From UBA2377 sp964525935 (GTDB lineage Bacteria > Verrucomicrobiota > Verrucomicrobiia > Opitutales > Opitutaceae): a stretch of DNA of 64,000 nt. The position numbers and the translations under genes are program-made. Positions within the stretch are counted from its first letter, which is position 1. Each line of letters opens with the position of its first letter. The DNA lies in contig CAZGJZ010000003.1 of assembly GCA_964525935.1 (NCBI GenBank), positions 124,001 to 188,000 on the forward strand, written 5' to 3'. A model generated the notes under the pieces. It ran no database searches and was not told the origin of the DNA. It worked only from the letters and a program-made list of their open reading frames with translations. Positions 40,893 to 48,021 of the stretch are shown in pieces.

Positions 40893-41243
40893 TTAGCCCA
40901 ATTGCGCCTGAAGCTTCTTGGGCAGGCCGGCGACGACGAGGTCGTAGCTGCGACGGATGCGGCGGGTGAGTTCCGCGGCCGGCAGCGCCGCGAGGTCGGC
41001 GACGCGGACCCAATGGCGCTTGGCGAAATACGGCGCCTGCGCGATGCCGTCGATGTCGGTGAGTGCATCGAACTCGGCGGGGGCGCACTTGAAGGCGAGC
41101 CCGTCGATGATCTCGCCGTCGAGGCCGATGACGAGGAAGACCTTGCCGGCGACCTTGAACACGAGGCAGCCGCCCCACTGGCGCACGACGGTGGTCGCGG
41201 GCAGGCCAAGCGCGAAAGCCCGCAGGGAATCGAGCCGGGTCAT
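40893..41243 (-). CDS. MmcQ/YjbR family protein
   Basis: 116 residues, one MmcQ/YjbR (CyaY-like fold) domain. Conserved parts are MTRLDSLRAFALGLPATTVV, GGCLVFKVAGKVFLVIGLDG, PYFAKRHWVRVADLAALPAA and an ending LTRRIRRSYDLVVAGLPKK. The family has been proposed to bind DNA, but the role is not settled. The start overlaps the stop of the hybrid kinase gene by 4 bp, so it is coupled to it. Confidence 0.85.
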   Translation of the reverse strand: MTRLDSLRAFALGLPATTVVRQWGGCLVFKVAGKVFLVIGLDGEIIDGLAFKCAPAEFDALTDIDGIAQAPYFAKRHWVRVADLAALPAAELTRRIRRSYDLVVAGLPKKLQAQLG

Positions 41244-43858
41244 ACGGCGAAGACCTCGGCGAGCTTCTGTTCGAGGATGGCGCGGCTGAAGGGCTTGGTG
41301 GCGAAGACGAGCGGGCCGGCCTGACCGAGTTTGCGCATGACTTCCGCTTCGCCCTGGCCGCTCATCATGAGCACGCGCACGGTGGGCTTGATGCCGCGCA
41401 GGCGTTCGAGCGTCTCGGCGCCGCTCAGGCCGGGCATGACGACGTCGAGCAGGACGGCGTCGAAGCGCGCGGGGTTTTCGCGGAAGAGGGCAAGGCCATC
41501 CGAGCCATTGAGGGCGATGACGGCGTCGTGGCCAAAGGAGCGGAGGACCTCGGCGGTGACCTCGCAGACGGGACGATCGTCGTCGATGATGAGGAAGGTG
41601 CGGCCGCTGGTCTTGCTCGAGGGCGCGGATTCATCGGCGCCGGTGGCGGGCAGGGGCGGAAGGAAGAGACGGAAAACGGAGCCGCGGCCGGCTTCGCTGG
41701 TGACGTGCAGGGCGCCGGAATGGCCGCGCACGATGCCGAGGGCGGCGGCGAGGCCGAGACCGCGGCCGGCGAACTTGGTGGTGAAGAAAGGATCGAAGAT
41801 GCGCGCGAGGGTGGCGGGCGTCATGCCGGCGCCGGTGTCGCGCACTTCGAGGACGACGTAGCTGCCCTCGCGCAATTCGCGGCCGGCGGCGCATTCGGCG
41901 AAGGTTTCGCGCTGCACGGCTTGGAAGGAGGTGGTGACGGTGATGTCGCCGGGCTTGTCGCCGAGGGCGTCGGAGGCGTTGAGGATGAAGTTCAACGTAA
42001 TCTGACGCAGCTGCGAGGCGTCGGCGGTGACGCGCGGCAGGTCGGGGGCGAGTTCGAGGCGGAGATTGGCGGAGCGGACGACGGAGCGCTGCGCGAGGGG
42101 CAGCATGCCGGTGAGAAGCTCGTTGAGATCGAGCGGCTCCATCGTGAGGCGGCCCTTGCCGGCGTAGGCGAGCATCTGCTGGCAGAGCTCGGCGGCGTGT
42201 TGCGAGGCGACCTCGATCTGGCGCAGGTGCGTGGCGGCGGGGGACGTGTCGGGCACGTCGAGGCGCGCGAGCCCGGCGTTGCCGACGATGCTGGTGAGCA
42301 GGTTGTTGAAATCGTGGGCCACGCCGCCGGCGAGCTGGCCGAGGCTCTCCAGCTTGTGGCTTTCGAGCAGGCGGCGCTCGATGGCGAGCTTGCCGGCCTC
42401 GGCCTGCTTGCGGCTGGTGACGTCGATGACGAGGCCCTCGACGAAGCGCAGCTTGCCGGCCTCGTCGTAAACGCCCTGGCCGCGGGTGAGCACCCATTTC
42501 TCGCCGCCCTCGCGGGTGCGGATGCGGTATTCGAGTTCGAAGGGCCGGTGGTTTTCCAGGGCGTCGACCGTGGCGTCGCGGACGATGGGCAGATCGGCGG
42601 AATGGACGATGTCGCGCACGCCGACGCGGCCCTCGACAAAATCCGCGGCGGGGTAGCCGGTGAGGGCGAGCGCGCCTTCGCTGAAATAGAGCGGGATCAT
42701 GTGCCCCTCGAAGCGGCTGCGGAAGGCCATGCCGGGCAGGGCCTGCACGAGGCTCTCGAGCTGACGGCGGCTTTCGCTGAGCTCGGCGGTGCGGTCGGCG
42801 ACTTCCTTTTCAATATTTTCCGCGCGACGGCCGATGGCATGGATGAGGGCGCAAAGGAGGCCGGTGATGAGGAGACCGCCGAAGAGGCGCCAGGCGGGAT
42901 AATTCTGCCGCACGCTGCGCTCCCATTGGGCGTGTGGGCGGTAGAGGACGGCCCATTGGTGATCGCCGACGTTGAGCCGGGCCTCCCAGTGGAGACCGAT
43001 GCGGAATTCGGCCTCGGTGGGGTAGGGCCCGTTGGTGAAGGCGGCCTGCGGGGTGCGGTAATAAATGGAGCGTTCCGCCGGGTCGGTTTCCTCGGGGTCG
43101 AAATACAGCGCGTCGAGGCCGAGCGGGGCATTGAGGCGGTAGCCTTCCTCGAGGATATCGCTGACGCGGAACACGCCTTGGACAAAACCGATGATTTGGT
43201 GCGGCAGCGCATCGGATTGGTAAACGGGCCAGATCAAGATGACGCCCTGACGGCCGGAGCCGGAGGCCTGCACGAGTTGCACGCGGCGGCTGCTGGCCAT
43301 GAGGCCGGTGGTGCGGGCGCGGCGCAGTGCCTCGATGGTGGCGCCGAAGGCGAGGTCGTAGCCGAGGGCGGGCTCGTTGCCCGCGAGGGGCTCGACGTAG
43401 AGAATCGGCAGGTGGTCGGTGGCCGCGGGGGCGGCGGCGAGGCGGCCATCGGGGCCGAGCGCGGTGAATTGAAACGGCCGGTCGAGCTCGGCGGCGGCCT
43501 GCGCCTCGACGGCGGCGCGTTGCGCGGCGGGCACGATGGGCACCCACTCCAGGGCGGTGAAGCCCGGGTAGTGGGCGAGGATATCGCGGGCGGCGGCCGC
43601 AAATTCAACGCGGCGGACGTTTTTTGAGCCGGTGAAAAGATGGCGCAGGCCGAAGACGCGGGCCTCGAAATTATCGATGACCTGCTGGTTGATGGTGTTG
43701 CGAATCTCGGCGCGGCGGGTGAATTCGGAGCGCACGCGCGCCTCGTCGTTGGCGAGCATCCAGCGGTAGCTGTAGAACGACAGCACGGCTCCAGTGACCG
43801 CAATGCACGCGATCGCGAGACGGCGGCGCAGGAAAAAAGGTCGCACGGCTGGACTCAT
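41240..43858 (-). CDS. CHASE-PAS hybrid histidine kinase with receiver domain
   Basis: 872 residues from ATG 43858 (MSPAVRPFFLRRRLAIACIA). A first membrane helix precedes a CHASE sensor domain (about 60-300; ARDILAHYPGFTALEWVPIV, SSRRVQLVQASGSGRQGVIL) and a second helix (LFGGLLITGLLCALIHAIG). Then come a PAS/PAC domain (about 370-490), HisKA with the phospho-acceptor in LAGGVAHDFNNLLTSIV, and HATPase_c (TLNFILNASDALGDKPGDIT, VRDTGAGMTP, GLGLAAALGIVRGH). A C-terminal receiver has its acceptor Asp in FDAVLLDVVMPGLSG. It is a membrane sensor of an unknown small molecule. The downstream MmcQ gene overlaps by 4 bp; no separate regulator is adjacent. Confidence 0.92.
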   Translation of the reverse strand: MSPAVRPFFLRRRLAIACIAVTGAVLSFYSYRWMLANDEARVRSEFTRRAEIRNTINQQVIDNFEARVFGLRHLFTGSKNVRRVEFAAAARDILAHYPGFTALEWVPIVPAAQRAAVEAQAAAELDRPFQFTALGPDGRLAAAPAATDHLPILYVEPLAGNEPALGYDLAFGATIEALRRARTTGLMASSRRVQLVQASGSGRQGVILIWPVYQSDALPHQIIGFVQGVFRVSDILEEGYRLNAPLGLDALYFDPEETDPAERSIYYRTPQAAFTNGPYPTEAEFRIGLHWEARLNVGDHQWAVLYRPHAQWERSVRQNYPAWRLFGGLLITGLLCALIHAIGRRAENIEKEVADRTAELSESRRQLESLVQALPGMAFRSRFEGHMIPLYFSEGALALTGYPAADFVEGRVGVRDIVHSADLPIVRDATVDALENHRPFELEYRIRTREGGEKWVLTRGQGVYDEAGKLRFVEGLVIDVTSRKQAEAGKLAIERRLLESHKLESLGQLAGGVAHDFNNLLTSIVGNAGLARLDVPDTSPAATHLRQIEVASQHAAELCQQMLAYAGKGRLTMEPLDLNELLTGMLPLAQRSVVRSANLRLELAPDLPRVTADASQLRQITLNFILNASDALGDKPGDITVTTSFQAVQRETFAECAAGRELREGSYVVLEVRDTGAGMTPATLARIFDPFFTTKFAGRGLGLAAALGIVRGHSGALHVTSEAGRGSVFRLFLPPLPATGADESAPSSKTSGRTFLIIDDDRPVCEVTAEVLRSFGHDAVIALNGSDGLALFRENPARFDAVLLDVVMPGLSGAETLERLRGIKPTVRVLMMSGQGEAEVMRKLGQAGPLVFATKPFSRAILEQKLAEVFAV

Positions 43859-43956
43859 CGGAACCCGGCAGCATGGCGGGCCGCGGAGGCGCGGCAATCA
43901 TCAAGCAACAAGCAGCGGAGAAATGAGCCGCTTGGGCGCGGGGATCCGCCCTGCGA

Positions 43957-45225
43957 CTACAACCGGTAGGGCAGCGGGAAGCGGGCGGTCAGTGCGACGA
44001 CTTTTTGCTTCGTGGCGGCGAGCGCGGCGGCTTCGTCGGGCGTGCCGATGGCGGAGAGCACGCCGTCGATCAGCGCGGCGATCTCGGCCATCTCGGCCTC
44101 CTTGAGGCCGCGGGTCGTCATCGCCGGCGTGCCGAGGCGGATGCCCGAGGCCTGGAAGGGCGAGCGGGTTTCGAAGGGCACGGTGTTTTTGTTACACGTG
44201 ATGTTGGCCTTATCGAGGGTCTCCTGCGCGACCTTGCCGGTGAGTTCGGGGAACTTGGCGCGGAGATCGACGAGCATGAGGTGGTTGTCGGTGCCACCGG
44301 AATTGATCTTGTAGCCGCGGGCGGTCATCGCGGCGGCGAGCGCGCGGGCGTTGGCGATGATCTGGGCGGAGTAGGCCTTGAAATCGGGCTTGAGGCACTC
44401 GCCGAAGCACACGGCCTTGGCGGCGATGACGTGCATGAGGGGGCCGCCCTGGCCGCCGGGGAAAACGGCGGAATCGATGGCCTTGGCGTGCGCGGCCTTG
44501 CACATGGTGAGACCGCCGCGCGGGCCGCGCAGGGTCTTGTGCGTGGTGGTCGTCACGAAATCAGCGTGCGGAAAAGGCGACGGGTGGTGGCCGGAAGCAA
44601 CGAGGCCGGCGATGTGCGCGATGTCGGCAAACAGGAACGCGCCGACGGAGCGGGCGATCTCGCCCATGCGGGCGAAGTCGATGACGCGCGAGTAGGCGCT
44701 GGCGCCGACGGTGATCATCTTCGGCTTTTCGCGGGTGGCGACGGCGGCGAGTTCGTCGTAGTCGATGAGGCCGGTGTCTTCGCGGACGCCGTATTGGACG
44801 AACTGGTAGAGCTTGCCGGAGAAATTGGCGGGATTGCCGTGCGTGAGGTGGCCGCCGTGGCTGAGATTCATGCCGAGGATCTTGTCACCGGGCGAGAGGA
44901 CGGCGGTGTAGACGGCGAAATTGGCCTGCGAGCCGGAGTGGGGCTGCACGTTGGCGTGGTCGGCGCCGAAGAGTTTTTTCGCGCGCTCGATGGCGAGGGT
45001 CTCGATCTTGTCGACCTGTTCGCAGCCGCCATACCAGCGTTTACCCGGGTAGCCTTCGGCGTATTTGTTGGTGAGGACGCTGCCTTGGGCGGCGAGGACG
45101 GCGGGGTAGGTGAAGTTTTCCGACGCGATGAGCTCGATATGGCTCTGCTGGCGCGCGAATTCGCCGGCGATCGCGGCGTAGACTTCAGGGTCGATGGCGG
45201 GGAGCGGAGCGGCGTTGAGCGACAT
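43957..45225 (-). CDS. glyA: Serine hydroxymethyltransferase
   Basis: A 422-residue PLP enzyme that interconverts serine and glycine, passing the C1 unit to tetrahydrofolate. IELIASENFTYPAVLAAQGS, NKYAEGYPGKRWYGGCEQVD and NVQPHSGSQANFAVY are the usual N-terminal signatures. The PLP-binding lysine is in FVTTTTHKTLRGPRGG. The C-terminus (MTTRGLKEAEMAEIAALIDG) is intact. It provides C1 units for purine synthesis, and purD lies 1.3 kb away on the same strand. The upstream region contains a word repeat rather than an obvious promoter. Confidence 0.96.
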   Translation of the reverse strand: MSLNAAPLPAIDPEVYAAIAGEFARQQSHIELIASENFTYPAVLAAQGSVLTNKYAEGYPGKRWYGGCEQVDKIETLAIERAKKLFGADHANVQPHSGSQANFAVYTAVLSPGDKILGMNLSHGGHLTHGNPANFSGKLYQFVQYGVREDTGLIDYDELAAVATREKPKMITVGASAYSRVIDFARMGEIARSVGAFLFADIAHIAGLVASGHHPSPFPHADFVTTTTHKTLRGPRGGLTMCKAAHAKAIDSAVFPGGQGGPLMHVIAAKAVCFGECLKPDFKAYSAQIIANARALAAAMTARGYKINSGGTDNHLMLVDLRAKFPELTGKVAQETLDKANITCNKNTVPFETRSPFQASGIRLGTPAMTTRGLKEAEMAEIAALIDGVLSAIGTPDEAAALAATKQKVVALTARFPLPYRL

Positions 45226-45227
45226 GG

Positions 45228-45305
45228 GATTTTCGATTTGGGAGGTTCGATTTTCGATTGGACAAGGAAGGAGGCTCGGGAATCGGAAATCGAGAATCGA
45301 AAATC
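45228..45305. repeat. ATTTTCGATT word repeats upstream of glyA
   Basis: GATTTTCGATT at 45228-45238 recurs as a direct copy at 45249-45259 and as inverse copies at 45281-45305 (AATCGGAAATC, AATCGAAAATC). The whole gap between the phosphatase stop (45311) and the glyA start (45225) is filled with these words, leaving little room for a separate promoter. Confidence 0.65.
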
Positions 45306-45310
45306 AAAGA

Positions 45311-45802
45311 TTACGCCGGCGGAGCCGGCAAGAGTGTCTTAAGATGCGCCACCAGACTCGGGATGGCGTCGACCATCTCATCGCGGGCGAGTTCGTAGAC
45401 GCGGAGCGGGCCGCCGTAGGGATCGGGGATCTCCTTGTCGCCCTTCTGCGGCATGAACTCACGGAAGAGGTGGAGATTCTTGGGCGGCGGCTCGGCCTGG
45501 AGCTGGATCATGGCGCGGTGCGACTCGGTCATGCCGAGCACGGCGAGGGAGTTGTCGAGCAAGGCCTGCGTGACGGGCTGGCTCTTGTGGCCGGCGAGGT
45601 TGATCCCGACTTTTCTCAGGGCCAGGACGGAGTTTTCGGAGACGGGCTCGCCGTTGCGGGCGGCGATGCCGGCGGAGATGACCTTGAGCGAGCGGAGCGG
45701 CTCGGGTTGCGCAGCGAGGGCGTGTTGGAGGAGTCCGGCCGCCATGGGGCTGCGGCAGATATTGGCCGTGCAAACGACAAGGATGTGACCGGGCGCGGGC
45801 AT
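45311..45802 (-). CDS. Low-molecular-weight protein tyrosine (or arginine) phosphatase
   Basis: 163 residues. The P-loop CX5RS is CTANICRSP, with nucleophile Cys11, Arg17 and Ser18 right after the first strand (MPAPGHILVVCTANICRSPM). The general-acid Asp is in KEIPDPYGGPLRVYELARDE. It removes phosphate from protein tyrosines, or arginines as in YwlE-like members, in the cytoplasm. The Thr after the nucleophile (CTAN) is often seen in arginine-specific members, which is suggestive only. It precedes glyA on the same strand. Confidence 0.9.
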   Translation of the reverse strand: MPAPGHILVVCTANICRSPMAAGLLQHALAAQPEPLRSLKVISAGIAARNGEPVSENSVLALRKVGINLAGHKSQPVTQALLDNSLAVLGMTESHRAMIQLQAEPPPKNLHLFREFMPQKGDKEIPDPYGGPLRVYELARDEMVDAIPSLVAHLKTLLPAPPA

Positions 45803-45877
45803 ATGGGAACAGAAGCTGTGGGCTTTGGGCCGGAAGCTAAAGGCAGAAAGCGGCGAAAGGCAAAACCGGCGGGCGGG

Positions 45878-46552
45878 TCAGCGGCCGAGGGCCTGCAGGG
45901 CGCGGTGCAGGTGGACGGCGCGTTGGAGCGTGGCGTCGATCAGCGGGGCGGTGGAGATGGCGGGGGCCGGGGTGGCGGGCGCGATGGTGCCGGGGGTGCT
46001 TTTTTCATCCTCATCGGCGGGCTCGTATTCCCAGGGCTCGCCGGCGGCGCGGCGGCGGACCATTTCGGCTTCGTCGTGGCGGGGCTTGGTGACTTTTTCC
46101 TCGATGAGAGCGGCGAGCGTGGTGCCTTGCGCGAAGGCATCGTAGGCGCGGCGTTCGGTGTCGGCGGTGGTTTTGGTGATCGGGACGTCGGGCGCGAATC
46201 CGGGCGCGGGCTGGCCGAGGGTGAGGGTGCCGGCGGGGAGCGCGGCGGTGCTGAGCGCGTGGAGCAGAGCGGGTGCGGTCGCGGCGTTGGCGAGCAGGAG
46301 CACGGGCGTGCGCGGCCCAGCGTGGAACTTGAGCCAGGCGGTGAGCGCATCGCCGGCCGCGTCGTCGCCGGTGGCGTAGCGCAGGTCGAGGATGCAGGCC
46401 TTGGCGGTGGCCGACGCGGGTAAGTCAGCCGGAAGCGTGGTGAGACGGTAGTAGGCGAGGCCTGCGCCGAGGTCTTGTGCAGTGGCGGCGTGAACGGTGG
46501 CAGCGGGCGAGAGAGCGAGTAAGAGAACGAGAACGAAGAACGATTTATTCAT
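45878..46552 (-). CDS. Uncharacterised exported protein, possibly a degenerate S41/crotonase-like fold
   Basis: 224 residues from ATG 46552 (MNKSFFVLVLLLALSPAATV, signal peptide). The middle part AKACILDLRYATGDDAAGDA followed by TPVLLLANAATAPALLHALS and AGTLTLGQPAPGF resembles the ILDLRxNxGG...VVLVNxxTASAAE layout of C-terminal processing (S41) proteases. The catalytic serine and lysine are not evident. A charged stretch (VTKPRHDEAEMVRRRAAGEP) and a Pro-rich tail follow. It overlaps the purD stop by 4 bp, so it is made from the same message. Function unknown. Confidence 0.62.
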   Translation of the reverse strand: MNKSFFVLVLLLALSPAATVHAATAQDLGAGLAYYRLTTLPADLPASATAKACILDLRYATGDDAAGDALTAWLKFHAGPRTPVLLLANAATAPALLHALSTAALPAGTLTLGQPAPGFAPDVPITKTTADTERRAYDAFAQGTTLAALIEEKVTKPRHDEAEMVRRRAAGEPWEYEPADEDEKSTPGTIAPATPAPAISTAPLIDATLQRAVHLHRALQALGR

Positions 46553-47934
46553 CGGCGGTTCAATTGCTTCGCCCCGATGTCGCGGCGGAAATATTTTGAG
46601 CTGCACTGGATGGCGTCGCAGGCGGCGTAGGCATCGGTGGCGGCCTGGCGCAGCGTGGGCGCGAGGGCGGTCACGCCGAGGACGCGGCCGCCATTGGTCA
46701 CGACCTGGCCGGCGGAATTTTTCGTGGTGCCGGCGTGGTAGATGGTGACCTGGCCGGGCGTCGTGACGGGGAAGGTGATGACGTCGCCCTTGGAGAATTT
46801 GTCCGGGTAACCTCGGGCGGCGATGACGACGCAGAGGGCGTGGACGTTTTCCTTAACGCGGAGGGCGTAGCCGGCGAGACGGCGTTGGGCGGCGAGCCAG
46901 AGGAGTTCGAGGAGATCGCTGGCGAGGCGGGGGAGGACGACTTGCGTCTCGGGGTCGCCGAAGCGGGCGTTGTATTCGATCACGCTCGGGCCGGTGGGCG
47001 TGAGCATGATGCCGATGAAGAGCGTGCCGCAGTAGTCGAGACCTTCGTCGGCGATGGCGTTAACGGAGGGGCGGACGATTTCGTGTTCGATGCGGGCGAG
47101 GAGGGCGGGGGTGACGACCTCGGCGGGCGAATAGGTGCCCATGCCGCCGGTGTTGGGGCCGGTGTCGCCGTCACCGATGCGCTTGTGATCCTGCGAGGTC
47201 GGAAGGATGACGTAGTCGCGACCGGAAACGACGACGAGGATGGAGGTCTCCTCGCCGACGAGGCAGTCCTCGATGAGGATCTGGCTGCCGGCGGCGCCGA
47301 ATTTATTGCCCGCGAGCATATCGCGGACGGCGGCTTCGGCCTCGGCGAGGGTTTGCGCGACGACGACGCCTTTGCCGGCGGCGAGGCCGTCGGCCTTGAT
47401 GACGATCGGGGCGCCGCGGGTTTTCAGGTAGGCGAGGGCGGGATCGACGGCGGTGAAGATGCCGGCGGGCGCAGTGGGAATCCTGTGCTTCAGCAGGATG
47501 TTCTTCGTGAAAATCTTGGAGGCTTCGAGGCGGGCGCCGGCGGCTTTCGGGCCATAGACCGGAATGCCGGCGGCGATGAGCTGGTCGGCGAGACCGAGGG
47601 CGAGCGGCACTTCCGGACCGACGACGACAAAGGCGATTTTTTCGCGCTGCGCGAGGCCGACGAGGCCGGCGACATCATCGGCCGCGACCGGGAAGCAGGG
47701 CGCGTCCTGCGCGATGCCGGCGTTGCCGGGCGCGCAGATCACGCGGGGCGCGGCGGGCGAGGCGAGGAGCGAGCGGACGAGCGTGTGCTCGCGACCGCCG
47801 CCGCCGACGACGAGAACGGACCGCGGCAGCGCCGCGGAGTTGAGGGATGAGGGTTGAGAGGTGAGAGCCACGAGTGAACACGGATGAACGCGGATGAGCG
47901 CGGCGTAAAGCCGGGGTTGCGGGCGATGTGTCAT
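46549..47934 (-). CDS. purD: Phosphoribosylamine-glycine ligase
   Basis: ATP-grasp enzyme of purine synthesis that joins glycine to phosphoribosylamine. Core motifs are VLVVGGGGREHTLVRSLLAS, VVVGPEVPLALGLADQLIAA, GARLEASKIFTKNILLKHRI, VIKADGLAAGKGVVVAQTLA and GPNTGGMGTYSPAEV. The core begins only about 40 residues after ATG 47934. The extra leader (MTHRPQPRLYAALIRVHPCS and onward) is the translation of a dispersed word repeat. The true start may instead be GTG 47871 or nearby, still within repeat DNA. It is followed by an overlapping gene for an exported protein, and is divergent from the TonB-dependent receptor. Confidence 0.93.
   Translation of the reverse strand: MTHRPQPRLYAALIRVHPCSLVALTSQPSSLNSAALPRSVLVVGGGGREHTLVRSLLASPAAPRVICAPGNAGIAQDAPCFPVAADDVAGLVGLAQREKIAFVVVGPEVPLALGLADQLIAAGIPVYGPKAAGARLEASKIFTKNILLKHRIPTAPAGIFTAVDPALAYLKTRGAPIVIKADGLAAGKGVVVAQTLAEAEAAVRDMLAGNKFGAAGSQILIEDCLVGEETSILVVVSGRDYVILPTSQDHKRIGDGDTGPNTGGMGTYSPAEVVTPALLARIEHEIVRPSVNAIADEGLDYCGTLFIGIMLTPTGPSVIEYNARFGDPETQVVLPRLASDLLELLWLAAQRRLAGYALRVKENVHALCVVIAARGYPDKFSKGDVITFPVTTPGQVTIYHAGTTKNSAGQVVTNGGRVLGVTALAPTLRQAATDAYAACDAIQCSSKYFRRDIGAKQLNRR
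47839..47903. repeat. Composite word repeat across the purD start region
   Basis: 47839-47867 consists of TTGAGGGATGAGGGTTGAGA-type words like those at the rsmB end. 47868-47903 is a decayed array of CCACGAGTGAACACGGATGA-type words, related to the arms flanking the GxxExxY gene. Both families sit side by side on what is either the purD leader or its N-terminal codons. Confidence 0.65.
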
Positions 47935-48021
47935 GTAACCTGCGAGGAAACCCGGCGTCTTACTTGACCCCGCGCCGCCGGCGCGAGGTAGTGCTGGTAT
48001 CTGTTTTTATTCACTTAATCT

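Noticed and set aside
41528..43627. A 699-codon plus-strand open frame opposite the hybrid kinase
   Set aside because: It is the antisense shadow of a gene with clear CHASE, HisKA, HATPase and receiver motifs; its product is a low-complexity Gly/Glu/Ala/Val sequence typical of high-GC antisense frames.
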